A DNA stretch of 33,100 nucleotides from Tissierella pigra (GCF_009695605.1 NZ_VUNQ01000043.1:1-33100); one strand, 5' to 3'. Counted from the stretch's first letter, positions 7,792 to 15,726 are shown. Notes: generated by a model not told the origin, from the sequence alone. Numbers and translations are program-made.

Positions 7792-8843
7792 TATAGTGCC
7801 CTCCTTTCCTTACGTGCTAAATATAGAAAAAATGGCACTCCAACTAAGGCTATTAAAGGGCCTATAGGAGTTTCAAATGGAGGATTTAAGGTTCTAGCCC
7901 CTAAGTCTGCAACTACAACTAATATTGCCCCTAATACAGCAGATACTGGAATAATCCACCTATAATCCACACCTACAAGATATCGTGCTAGATGTGGTAT
8001 TATAAGTCCCACAAATCCTACTGTCCCTACTACAGATACAGAAGCTCCTGCTAATATAAGTACTATTATTGATGAAAGAACATTTATCATGGCCGTATTC
8101 AGCCCAAGACCTTTAGCCACATCTTCTCCTAAACTTGAAATAGAAATAGAGTGAGATAAAATAACTCCACCTATTAATGCACCTATAATCCATGGAAACA
8201 TAATCTTTATCTGTTCCCAATTTGAACCTGCAACTCCACCCACTGCCCAAAACATAATATCCTGTGCCACGTTAAAATACAAAGCTATCCCTTGACTTAA
8301 GGATGACAATAAAGCACTTACAGCTGCCCCTGCCAATACCAATCTCATGGGAGTAGCTCTTCCTCGTCTAAATGAAGCTATGCCATTAACAAGTGCTGCT
8401 CCAAATGCAGCTCCTAGAAAGGAAAATAAAATAATTTGTATATATTTCATCTTAGGAAAAAATGCAAAGCATATGGATAAAGCAAATCCAGCTCCAGCAT
8501 TAAGACCAAGAAGACCTGAATCTGCCATTGGATTTCTTGTAATTCCCTGCATAATAGCTCCAGCTACGGCAAAAGCAGCTCCTACTAAAGCACTGGCTAT
8601 AACCCTAGGGAAGCGAATATCTAAAATAATAAGATGATGAGTATTATTTTCATCAAAACTAAATAATACATCCCATACTGAAGAGAGGGGTATTTCTATA
8701 GAGCCTTTAGTTATGGAAAAAGCCATAAGAAAAAACAAAAACCCTAACCCTAATAATATAATCAGTAAGGCAACCCATGTTCTTCCTTTATCCACATATT
8801 CTATATTTTTAATTTCAGTTTTTGTTTTGTTTGAACTTACCAT
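7791..8843 (-). CDS. FecCD-family ABC permease (first gene of the operon)
   Basis: A 350-residue permease of the same family as its downstream neighbour. It has a cytoplasmic N-terminus of about 28 residues, RNPMADSGLLGLNAGAGFA after segment 2 and GTVGFVGLIIPHLARYLVG in the coupling region. It opens the six-gene operon. The ribosome site GGGAGGG lies 12 bases before the ATG, rather far. A leader of about 240 nt precedes it, with a Fur-like box at the promoter and a 20-bp hairpin in between. Together with the ATPase and the lipoprotein this makes a complete class II importer for a metal-chelate or tetrapyrrole-type ligand. Confidence 0.93.
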   Translation of the reverse strand: MVSSNKTKTEIKNIEYVDKGRTWVALLIILLGLGFLFFLMAFSITKGSIEIPLSSVWDVLFSFDENNTHHLIILDIRFPRVIASALVGAAFAVAGAIMQGITRNPMADSGLLGLNAGAGFALSICFAFFPKMKYIQIILFSFLGAAFGAALVNGIASFRRGRATPMRLVLAGAAVSALLSSLSQGIALYFNVAQDIMFWAVGGVAGSNWEQIKIMFPWIIGALIGGVILSHSISISSLGEDVAKGLGLNTAMINVLSSIIVLILAGASVSVVGTVGFVGLIIPHLARYLVGVDYRWIIPVSAVLGAILVVVADLGARTLNPPFETPIGPLIALVGVPFFLYLARKERRAL

Positions 8844-8891
8844 TTATTTTTCTTGCCCTCCCATTAATTTATTTAGTTTCTAGTATATAAA

Positions 8892-8941
8892 ATAATTAGC
8901 CAAATGCAGACTATGGTAGCAGTTTGCATTCGGCTAATTAT
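8892..8941 (-). promoter_or_regulatory. Leader hairpin of the importer/nitrogenase-like operon
   Basis: An almost perfect 20-bp stem (8892-8911 with 8922-8941) with a 10-base loop. A G-U pair forms only in the minus-strand RNA, which suggests selection as minus-strand RNA. The moderately U-rich sequence after it (ATTTTATAT) could make it an attenuator or the terminator of the upstream AraC gene. It does not match the cobalamin riboswitch. Confidence 0.5.
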
Positions 8942-9057
8942 GTCTATTCTTAGAAAATTTAAATTGATTTATCTACTAAGATAGTCATAGTCAAAGATTA
9001 AGTGGTATTTAGTGATGGCTAAAACTAATACTATTTTTTTTATTATTTGCTTACAGT

Positions 9058-9113
9058 TGATAATCACTCTCAATCACATTGTTTAGTATAGCATATAAAA
9101 ATTGAATTTAGAA
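9058..9113 (-). promoter_or_regulatory. Probable operon promoter with Fur-like box
   Basis: On the minus strand, TATACT (9085-9090) follows a poor -35, TTCTAA (9108-9113), with 17 bases between. Just downstream, 9058-9072 on the plus strand reads TGATAATCACTCTCA, which matches 12 of 14 specified positions of the 7-1-7 Fur consensus. The poor -35 fits a promoter that needs an activator, such as the AraC protein encoded next door. Confidence 0.4.
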
Positions 9114-9123
9114 TGAAGCAATC

Positions 9124-9954
9124 TTAAATTGAATATGGATTATTCCTGAATTTATCCCTATAAATACTAGGTGCTATCCCAAAATTCCTTTTAAATATTC
9201 TGCTAAAATAAAGGGGATCCATATATCCAACACTTTCCGCAATCCTGCAAATTGTATTTTCACTGTTAATCAATAGTTCTTTAGCACAGTTTAATCTATA
9301 TTGTTTTATATATTCTCCAGTTCCCATTCCTGCATATTTATTAAATGCATAAAACAACTGATTTTCATTTACTTCATTTTTTTCTGCTAGTTCCTTTACT
9401 GTTATATTATCCATATAATGATTATGGATATATGAAGACACTTGCCTAAATAATGCTTCGATGCCTTTATTTTGTCTATTCTGAACGCTTATAAAGATTT
9501 CTTCTAGTATAGATCTGAAAATATTCTCTCTTTGAAATCTAGCAATTTCATGTTCTTTTTCTGAAATATCTTTTAATCTCCATAAAAGAGATGTCAACTT
9601 AGGATTTCCACCTATATCTAACTTAAAATGTATATTATGTAAGTTTAATCCACTTTTATTTAAGTAATTAATATCATATAAAACTATAATAAACTCCCAA
9701 TTACTATTATCTATAACTTGTTTACCTAAATCCATATTGGCCCCACCATGGACTATACTCCCAACTTCTGTAATATAAGGGGTTCCATTAAAAGAATATT
9801 TTGCCCTTCCATGAATAGGAAATATAAATCCTGGTAATGGAGCTGATTTTTCAAAACCTTTACTTCCAGGACTAATTTTATAATGGGATACAGTTTGTAC
9901 CTTAAAATGATTATTTGCAAAATGAGTTACTAATTTATTTAAATCTATTTCCAT
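9124..9954 (-). CDS. AraC/XylS-family transcriptional regulator of the importer locus
   Basis: A 276-residue protein with a cupin-like sensory N-terminal half and a C-terminal AraC DNA-binding domain with two helix-turn-helix motifs. These are ITVKELAEKNEVNENQLFYAF and the segment ending GYMDPLYFSRIFKRNFGIAP. A longer frame starts 12 codons upstream. The chosen ATG at 9954 has AAAGGAGA seven bases before it. It is the gene immediately upstream of the permease operon on the same strand, so it most likely controls it, perhaps sensing the imported ligand. Its own promoter holds a Fur box. Confidence 0.9.
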   Translation of the reverse strand: MEIDLNKLVTHFANNHFKVQTVSHYKISPGSKGFEKSAPLPGFIFPIHGRAKYSFNGTPYITEVGSIVHGGANMDLGKQVIDNSNWEFIIVLYDINYLNKSGLNLHNIHFKLDIGGNPKLTSLLWRLKDISEKEHEIARFQRENIFRSILEEIFISVQNRQNKGIEALFRQVSSYIHNHYMDNITVKELAEKNEVNENQLFYAFNKYAGMGTGEYIKQYRLNCAKELLINSENTICRIAESVGYMDPLYFSRIFKRNFGIAPSIYRDKFRNNPYSI

Positions 9955-10014
9955 TTTGTATTCTCCTTTATATTTTTTGTTTCGTGACATAATTATATAA
10001 ATTCCTTATAATAT

Positions 10015-10043
10015 ATTTTATCGATAATGATTATCTTTATCAA
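10015..10043 (-). promoter_or_regulatory. Fur-box promoter of the AraC regulator gene
   Basis: On the minus strand, TTGATA (10038-10043) and TAAAAT (10015-10020) are spaced 17 bases. The spacer contains the perfect 6-1-6 inverted repeat GATAATCATTATC (10023-10035), the core of the classical Fur consensus. Fur-Fe2+ bound here would exclude RNA polymerase, so the regulator should be made when iron is scarce. Confidence 0.7.
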
Positions 10044-10156
10044 GATATTATATGTTTACACTTGGCTTAAATTAGAAGGTATGATACTAATAAAAATAGG
10101 ATAGTAGTTTTCACAGTATTGAACATATTAAAATTATCATATAAAAAGGACTATCT

Positions 10157-10285
10157 ATGATTAATTACTTAAAATCTAGTAATATAATTGAGCACAAGAT
10201 TAGCATAGGAGAAATTAATTCTATTTTATTTAGGTCAGAATATAAACAAATATTAATAAAAGCTGCTTATATAGTATTAGTGTAA
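10157..10285 (+). CDS. Short ORF, possible remnant
   Basis: A 42-codon frame (MINYLKSSNIIEHKISIGEI...) with amphipathic composition and only a weak purine stretch (AAAGGA) before the ATG. The opening resembles the N-terminus of alpha/beta-hydrolase proteins, cut off after about 35 residues, so it may be the stub of a decayed gene. The surrounding 9955-10515 otherwise holds only the AraC promoter and a terminator hairpin. Confidence 0.22.
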   Translation: MINYLKSSNIIEHKISIGEINSILFRSEYKQILIKAAYIVLV

Positions 10286-10370
10286 ACATGGAATAAAAGA
10301 GCATAACTTGAGAATGCTGTCCTCAAACCCATGACGTTTATCGGACTTGTCTCTTCAATGAATGAATAAA

Positions 10371-10398
10371 GAACGGATAGCCTATTAGCCATCCGTTC
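10371..10398 (-). terminator. Weak intrinsic terminator after the anti-sigma gene
   Basis: GAACGGAT and ATCCGTTC form the stem, extended by a G-U and two G-C pairs in the minus-strand RNA. It is followed by TTTATTC, a modest U-tract. It lies about 115 bases beyond the anti-sigma stop. Confidence 0.45.
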
Positions 10399-10515
10399 CT
10401 GTGTAAAATTCTAACAACACTATTCAAGCTGCTCCTCAGCATTGATTTATCTTGTTATTAGATAAAAATACAGTATATTAAATTATCATTGAAATATTAG
10501 TTATGACTTAACTTT

Positions 10516-11490
10516 TTATTTAATGGACTCTGCAATTTTTATTAATTCATCTTTTGTAACCTCACCTCTACCTGATAAAGCATAAATAATACCTCTCATT
10601 TCCCAATCTATATTCCTATCACTGTAAATAACAGCATCTACACCATTAATTTCTATTTTTTCAATTTTATCTCCTCCAGTTGCATATGCAGTTTCTTCAT
10701 CTGCAAATCGTTGCTGCATATAGATATATTTTCCTGTCTCTTCATTAGTAAAAAACAAACCAATATATTTAGAATTCTCTACAATACCATTTTCATCTTT
10801 ATAAAATTCTGCTCTATCAAATTTATATCCTTCTGGTAAATAAGTAGGAAGTATAACGTTGAAACATGTATAATCATTTAATTTACTAGAATCTTCAACT
10901 ATTAAATTCTCTTCTTGTCTCTTTTTCTGCTCTTCAACTACAGTTATTATCTCACCTGTTGCACCATCTATATGAGATATTTCTATTCCATCAGCTGTAT
11001 ATATCTTTTCCATATCTCTTGAAAATACCTCTAGTGGATTTCCATCTTTATCAAATATCTTACCTTTTAATTTATCTGGAATAGGATATGACTCCATTTC
11101 TACAAATTCATCTTCATATACTGTTATATGTCCCAGTGATATAGTTTTTACTATTTTTCCCACTACCTCCTGGGCAAATGACGTCTGCATTATGGAAAAA
11201 CCTAACCCACATATTAATGCAAAAGATGCTACTTTACCTATAAAATGTTTAGATTTTCTTGAATTTTTCATAATAACTTCCTCTCTATATTCATTAATAT
11301 TTTTTATAGTATTATCAAATACTTCTTTTTTGTTGCTATTTTTACTAAAATCCTTATTAGTTAAAGACTTTCCTAGTTCTAGCAGTTCGTAATATTCTTC
11401 TGATTCCATTATTTTTTCTTCTTCTTCAATTCCATTGATATATTTATCTATATCTGTTGAGAATCTATTTTCTATACTTTTTCTACTCAT
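10516..11490 (-). CDS. Membrane-anchored anti-sigma factor with DUF4367 domain
   Basis: A 324-residue single-pass protein. Residues 1-80 are charged and helical and should face the cytoplasm, where they would hold the sigma factor. A membrane segment lies at about 86-108 (IGKVASFALICGLGFSIMQ). The outer part ends in a DUF4367-like region (CFNVILPTYLPEGYKFDRAEF ... INGVDAVIYSD). Its ATG is two bases after the sigma factor stop, and its ribosome site AAGGAGG lies inside the sigma gene. Gene order and topology support its role as the cognate anti-sigma factor. The signal that releases the sigma factor is unknown. Confidence 0.75.
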   Translation of the reverse strand: MSRKSIENRFSTDIDKYINGIEEEEKIMESEEYYELLELGKSLTNKDFSKNSNKKEVFDNTIKNINEYREEVIMKNSRKSKHFIGKVASFALICGLGFSIMQTSFAQEVVGKIVKTISLGHITVYEDEFVEMESYPIPDKLKGKIFDKDGNPLEVFSRDMEKIYTADGIEISHIDGATGEIITVVEEQKKRQEENLIVEDSSKLNDYTCFNVILPTYLPEGYKFDRAEFYKDENGIVENSKYIGLFFTNEETGKYIYMQQRFADEETAYATGGDKIEKIEINGVDAVIYSDRNIDWEMRGIIYALSGRGEVTKDELIKIAESIK

Positions 11491-11492
11491 AC

Positions 11493-12059
11493 TTAATTTT
11501 CCTCCTTTTTTAATTCCTTATTTAGTTTTTTCATGGTTCTATAGAGGATTATTCCAACATTACCTTCAGTAATATTTAGTATTTCTGCTATTTCTTTGTT
11601 CTTTAACTCTGCTCCAAATTTAAGTTCTATAATATTTCTCTCTTTTTTATTTAAAATAGTTAGTGCCTTAAAAAGTTCCTCATTTGTTTCTGATATTGCT
11701 ACCATATCTTCTGGATTTTTCTTTCTTGATATTAACTCTTTAATCGTATCTATGGATATAAATGTATGTTTCTGGGAACTTCTAAAATAATCATTTACTG
11801 TATTCCTTGCTATGGCAAATAACCATACTTCAAATGGTGATTTTTTCTCAGAATAAGTATCTATCTTTAGCATAATCTTTTCAAAAACTTGGCTAGTCAA
11901 ATCTTCTGCTGTGTAGTAACATCTCACCCTATAATATATATAGTTATAAACTCTTTTATAATAAGCTTCAAATATACTAGTAAATTCTTTTTCTTTATTA
12001 TATAACTCTTCTTTACTACTCTGTCTACTTAAAACATCTATAGATGTAATTTGCTGCAC
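11493..12059 (-). CDS. ECF-type RNA polymerase sigma factor
   Basis: A 188-residue sigma-70 family protein of the extracytoplasmic-function class. Region 2 spans about 25-95 (YYTAEDLTSQVFEKI for core and -10 contacts). Region 4 spans about 125-180, with the helix-turn-helix LKNKEIAEILNITEGNVGI for the -35. Regions 1 and 3 are missing, as usual in this class. The start is GTG at 12059 with AAAGGAGG seven bases upstream. It is transcribed with the membrane anti-sigma gene directly downstream. No convincing self-recognised promoter was found before it. Confidence 0.88.
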   Translation of the reverse strand: MQQITSIDVLSRQSSKEELYNKEKEFTSIFEAYYKRVYNYIYYRVRCYYTAEDLTSQVFEKIMLKIDTYSEKKSPFEVWLFAIARNTVNDYFRSSQKHTFISIDTIKELISRKKNPEDMVAISETNEELFKALTILNKKERNIIELKFGAELKNKEIAEILNITEGNVGIILYRTMKKLNKELKKEEN

Positions 12060-12174
12060 TTTAAAACCTCCTTTACTTTTACTTAGCTAAGTAGTAGGCG
12101 ATGACTTCCATCCCCTCTCATATGTTAATACGAAGGATTTTAGTTTTCATTACATATTATTTAGAATTTATTAT

Positions 12175-12215
12175 TTAAAATTAAAAAATAAGGTATCTTA
12201 ATTAAAAGACACCTT
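12175..12215 (-). terminator. Intrinsic terminator
   Basis: AAGGTGTCTT and AAGATACCTT (minus-strand reading, one G-U pair) form a 10-bp stem at 12190-12215. A U-rich tail ATTTTTTAATTTT follows. It ends the AraC-HD fusion gene, which stops at 12322. Confidence 0.65.
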
Positions 12216-12321
12216 ACTAACCCATAGCTTATTCTATCCTAAATATACCTCAAAAAACAAACATAAAGTGATATATCATAATTCTATTATAAAAATTATT
12301 TCAAGACATATATAAAAAGTC

Positions 12322-13239
12322 TTAAATATATTTTACTGATAAATCATTTAGTTCAGCTATTATCTTTTCATTATTCAGTTTTACTGCTATTGGCAAAAAT
12401 ATTTCCAATGTTTCTTTTGCCTTCTCCTTCCAACGACTTTCATTCATAAACTCAATTGTTCTCATATTGTGAAGTCTTTCAGCTAGTTTAATCATTATTA
12501 CATCTTCATCAATTATATTATCATCCCTATTAAACTCCATTACACCTTTGATAATATCTATCGTTCGGTTAGAAAATTCCTTTTTAACTTCTTCAAAAGA
12601 AATGCTAGATTCCTCCAAAATAATATCATGTAGCAAACTAGCTACAACTGTTTCTTCATTTGCCTCCATCTCTGACAAGAGAATAGCGACATTAATTAGG
12701 TGTGTTACATAATCATCCTCTGAATATCTCTTCTTACCATCATATGCTATACAAGCAAGTTCATATGCCTTATTAATCTTTTCATTGTCGTATTCTAACA
12801 TATTTTTATCTATAGTTTTTATCAGTATTTCATATAGTTCTTCTTTTGTAGAATGAATGGGCGTATAGTTCATAAATACATGGCTCATATTACAATTACC
12901 TCCTAAACTATTAATTTGAAAACTAAATGCTCTCAAAAGTGCTGGTGAAAAGCCAAACTTATTTTTAAATGCTTTTGTGAAACCACTATGTGACTGGTAA
13001 CCACAATTAAATGCAATATCAATTATTTTTTTCCCATTTGATATTTCTTCTGAAGCCTTAATCAGCCTTCTTTCTTTTACATAATCCATAATTGATAATC
13101 CCATTTGTTTTTTAAATATCCTTGAGAAATGGTATAATGAATATCCTGCATTTTTAGCTATATCTTCTGCTTTTATAGGTTCATTAATATTTATCTCAAT
13201 ATATTTTAAGCTGTTAAATATAATTGTTTTAATTTCCAA
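12322..13239 (-). CDS. AraC-type HTH fused to RelA/SpoT-like HD hydrolase domain
   Basis: A protein of about 305 residues with two parts. Residues 1-110 form a MarA/AraC-type double helix-turn-helix (IKAEDIAKNAGYSLYHFSRIF; IAFNCGYQSHSGFTKAFKNK). Residues from about 155 form an HD domain of the RelA/SpoT/Mesh1 kind: GKKRYSEDDYVTHLINVA, VVASLLHDIILEES and IKLAERLHNMRTIEF. In (p)ppGpp hydrolases these hold the Mn2+-binding His, His-Asp and Asp; here the last Asp is Glu (KLAERLHN). A GTG at 13248 is possible but overlaps the only ribosome site, so TTG at 13239, six bases after GAAGGTG, was chosen. It stands alone, ending at its own terminator. Whether it hydrolyses an alarmone or only senses a nucleotide is open. 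Confidence 0.75.
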   Translation of the reverse strand: MEIKTIIFNSLKYIEININEPIKAEDIAKNAGYSLYHFSRIFKKQMGLSIMDYVKERRLIKASEEISNGKKIIDIAFNCGYQSHSGFTKAFKNKFGFSPALLRAFSFQINSLGGNCNMSHVFMNYTPIHSTKEELYEILIKTIDKNMLEYDNEKINKAYELACIAYDGKKRYSEDDYVTHLINVAILLSEMEANEETVVASLLHDIILEESSISFEEVKKEFSNRTIDIIKGVMEFNRDDNIIDEDVIMIKLAERLHNMRTIEFMNESRWKEKAKETLEIFLPIAVKLNNEKIIAELNDLSVKYI

Positions 13240-13394
13240 CCTTTTCACCTTCTTTATTTCACGTGGTAATTATAATATATATGCTTTTTATCTAAAGTTC
13301 TTTTCCATTCCTGCTATCTATACTAAAAATATTTTTAATATAAGGTTAAGCTTTATCCTCCAAAATTATATAGGATAATTTTTCAAAAACAATA

Positions 13395-13418
13395 ACTAGA
13401 GTACCTTAACTAAGATAC
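13395..13418 (-). terminator. Weak terminator after the hydrolase gene
   Basis: GTATCTTA and TAAGGTAC (minus-strand reading, one G-U pair) form an 8-bp stem at 13401-13418. Then come TCTAGTTATTG and a T-run. Confidence 0.35.
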
Positions 13419-13423
13419 CCCAA

Positions 13424-13462
13424 TAAATCTTGTCCATACCTTTTCTTTTTGCTAATTCCTAT
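13424..13462 (-). pseudogene. 3' fragment of a DUF2200-family gene
   Basis: Minus-strand translation reads ELAKRKGMDKI, nearly identical to [11 protein letters not shown] at the C-terminus of the intact DUF2200 gene at 15210-15560. The nucleotides also match closely (AATCTTGTCCATA and TTTGCTAATTC shared). An in-frame stop precedes it. It is a leftover of a second copy or of a rearrangement. The two hydrolase/TetR genes lie between the fragment and the intact copy. Confidence 0.55.
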
Positions 13463-13500
13463 TGGTTTAACTGGCAAAGCTTATATTTTAATAGATATTT

Positions 13501-14307
13501 CTAAGATATAAGAAATCTTAATACTTGTCGGTTAAAATCTTTAGTCTCTTCATATGCTCCATGTCCAAGACCTTTGTACAAAATCAACTTGCTTTTATTT
13601 ATTCTCTCAGCCATTTCCTTGCTTGCATTTTCACCTACAATTTTATCACTATCACCACCTATTACTAACGTAGAACATTTAATTTTATCCAATTCATCAT
13701 AGGCATTATGATGAAGACATGCATTAGACTGAATAATGAATCTATTGAAGTCTTTTGGTTTCCCAGCTTTTGTGAGAATTGGATAGCACAACCTATATTT
13801 TTTAAGTCTATCCTCCGTAAAGGTTTTTTCCATAGTATCTATAATTAAATTTTTATAATCATTATTCTTGGCCAATGCTATCCAGTTTTTTATAACTTTC
13901 TGCATATTATCATTTTGCTTAGAAACAGATACTCCTATAACTAGTTTATCTACCATTTGAGGATAATCAATAGCAAGGTATTGAGATATCATTCCTCCTT
14001 GTGAAATACCCATTACATAAGCATTTTGTATCCCTAGATTCTCCATTGCAATCCTTTGATCCTCTGCCATCTCTCTAGTTGAATATCCCTCTTCAATATG
14101 ATTCTTTCTACTAAAAAAATATACTTTATGTTCTTTAGCAAATAGTTTATACATTACTGTAAGCAATATTTTTGTTCCTTTAACAGTTTTTAATCCGTCT
14201 CCTAATCCTGGAATAATAATAAGGTTTTTTTGACCCCTACCAAAAGTAACATAGTTCATATCCGTTGCACCAATTTCTACCTTCCCTTCTTTTGCTCCGT
14301 AAAACAT
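13501..14307 (-). CDS. Alpha/beta-hydrolase fold protein
   Basis: A 268-residue cytosolic hydrolase. The nucleophile elbow is GISQGG with Ser102, the acid is probably Asp in GGDSDKIVG, and the catalytic His is in GLGHGAYEE near the C-terminus. The oxyanion loop is IIPGLGDG at 31-38. Substrate class (ester, lactone, amide) cannot be told. It lies 16 bases downstream of a TetR regulator in the same operon, so it is probably induced by a small molecule that the regulator senses, possibly its own substrate. GGGGGG lies seven bases before the ATG. Confidence 0.82.
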   Translation of the reverse strand: MFYGAKEGKVEIGATDMNYVTFGRGQKNLIIIPGLGDGLKTVKGTKILLTVMYKLFAKEHKVYFFSRKNHIEEGYSTREMAEDQRIAMENLGIQNAYVMGISQGGMISQYLAIDYPQMVDKLVIGVSVSKQNDNMQKVIKNWIALAKNNDYKNLIIDTMEKTFTEDRLKKYRLCYPILTKAGKPKDFNRFIIQSNACLHHNAYDELDKIKCSTLVIGGDSDKIVGENASKEMAERINKSKLILYKGLGHGAYEETKDFNRQVLRFLIS

Positions 14308-14323
14308 TACAGTTCCCCCCTAT

Positions 14324-14944
14324 TTAATCATACATTCCTTTTTTTAGTATCTCAATATACTCTCCAAGCTCTCTTATATAGCAGTCCTTAATATCATTGA
14401 TATTTGAATATCCATCTGCTTCTTTGATAAACTTTTCGTTAAGCCCTTCTAGAACCCATCTTATAATATTTAAAATCCTTTCTCTATCCCACCTCAATTT
14501 CTGTATTTCAGCACTTTCTATTATATTATTGTAAAAAGAAAGCCCAGTAAGCTTATATCTTTCTACAGTTTTCTTATATATACTTGAGTTGTCGTCATTA
14601 AAAGCACGGTTTATGAGATTATATTTATCAATGTTCTTTATATACCAATTGAATTCTATCTCTGCATATTTAAGAATAAATTGAAATAGTTCTCCTTTAA
14701 GCTTTGACAACTCATCCTTTAAATCCTTTATAAAATCATCTATGATATAATCCAATATATAAAAATATAAATCCTCTTTATTAATGAAATATTTAAATAG
14801 ACTTCCTTTTCCTATGGAAGCTTTCTTAACAATGCTATTAGTAGATGCTTCATTGTAACTATATCGTGCAAATTCACTTAATCCTGCATTTATAATTCGA
14901 TTCCTTTTGTCCATATCTAATTCATAAAATAACTCTTTAGGCAT
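14324..14944 (-). CDS. TetR-family transcriptional regulator
   Basis: A 206-residue regulator. Residues 10-60 hold the TetR DNA-binding domain, with the recognition helix in KKASIGKGSLFKYFINKEDLY. The remainder is an all-helical ligand-binding and dimerisation domain without close resemblance to a named subgroup. GGGAGAAG precedes the ATG. It heads an operon with the downstream alpha/beta hydrolase, and a strong palindrome overlaps its promoter, so it very likely represses itself and the hydrolase. Confidence 0.88.
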   Translation of the reverse strand: MPKELFYELDMDKRNRIINAGLSEFARYSYNEASTNSIVKKASIGKGSLFKYFINKEDLYFYILDYIIDDFIKDLKDELSKLKGELFQFILKYAEIEFNWYIKNIDKYNLINRAFNDDNSSIYKKTVERYKLTGLSFYNNIIESAEIQKLRWDRERILNIIRWVLEGLNEKFIKEADGYSNINDIKDCYIRELGEYIEILKKGMYD

Positions 14945-14981
14945 ACTTCTTCTCCCTTGTTTATTAACTACTTAAAATTTA

Positions 14982-15037
14982 CTTAATGACCACATGGTCA
15001 CTAAGCAAATAATATAATCTACTTCACTATTTGTCAA
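14982..15037 (-). promoter_or_regulatory. TetR promoter with overlapping palindromic operator
   Basis: On the minus strand, TTGACA (15032-15037) and TATTAT (15009-15014) are 17 bases apart. Directly downstream, 14982-15005 is an inverted repeat with arms CTTAATGACCA and TGGTCACTAAG around CA (10 of 11 positions symmetrical). Its position over the transcription start fits autorepression. Confidence 0.75.
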
Positions 15038-15060
15038 GCTTTAAACATTTATTAAATATA

Positions 15061-15101
15061 TACTGAAAATATAAAAAAGGCTAGATTTACTCTAACCTTT
15101 T
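15061..15101 (-). terminator. Intrinsic terminator downstream of the DUF2200 gene
   Basis: AAAAGGTTAGA and TCTAGCCTTTT (minus-strand reading, one G-U pair) form an 11-bp stem at 15075-15101, followed by TTTATATTTT. A second hairpin, AAAATGAAGA/TCTTCATTTT at 15169-15206, sits right after the DUF2200 stop but has a weaker tail. Confidence 0.6.
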
Positions 15102-15209
15102 AATTTTACATTCTTTCTCTCTTATCAATAAAATTATATTTCAATATAAATCTCATCAAATCATGGATAAAATGAAGAATTAGGATTTTTATTAACTCTT
15201 CATTTTTAG

Positions 15210-15560
15210 TTATTTTCGTAAAATCTTGTCCATAGCTTTTCCCTTTGCTAATTCATCAATAAGCTTATCTAAATAACGAATTTCTCGCATTATTGGTTCT
15301 TCTATATTTTCTACTGGTACGCCACAGACTACACCTTTGATTAAAGTTCTAGAAGGATTCAATTGTGGTGCTTCTGTAAAGAAGGTTTCAAAATCTGTTT
15401 GTTTTTCCAGTTGTATTTTTAACTCTTTCTGACTATAACCTGTCAACCAACAAATGATTTCGTCAACTTCTATTTTGGTACGTCCCTTTTTCTCAACCTT
15501 TGCAACGTAAAGTGGATAAACTCTTGCTATACTCATTGTATATAGATGATGTTTGCCCAT
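15210..15560 (-). CDS. DUF2200 family protein
   Basis: A 116-residue protein that fits the DUF2200 family over its whole length: the N-terminal [20 protein letters not shown], the middle IICWLTGY and the C-terminal [13 protein letters not shown]. The family is small, cytosolic and of unknown function; no catalytic motif is evident. It stands alone between the TetR operon and another hydrolase. A fragment of a related gene remains at 13424-13462. Confidence 0.75.
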   Translation of the reverse strand: MGKHHLYTMSIARVYPLYVAKVEKKGRTKIEVDEIICWLTGYSQKELKIQLEKQTDFETFFTEAPQLNPSRTLIKGVVCGVPVENIEEPIMREIRYLDKLIDELAKGKAMDKILRK

Positions 15561-15726
15561 TATACGCCCTCACTTATATAGTATTATCTGAATTAGTCCA
15601 TTAAAAATCTTTATTAGCAATATATCATTTTGAACTGTATAGTCATTTATCATAAGGTTCACCGTACCTCTTTAACAGCAGTTTTTCAATAAGTACTAAG
15701 ATACCTTTCCAGTAAAATGGCTTTCA

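Noticed and set aside
8844-9090. Cobalamin riboswitch in the operon leader
   Set aside because: The conserved B12-box and core motifs were not found on the minus strand; only a simple hairpin is present.
12060-12170. ECF autoregulatory promoter (TGAAAAC ... CGTATT) before the sigma factor
   Set aside because: The two elements are only about 10 bases apart, against about 16 for known ECF promoters.
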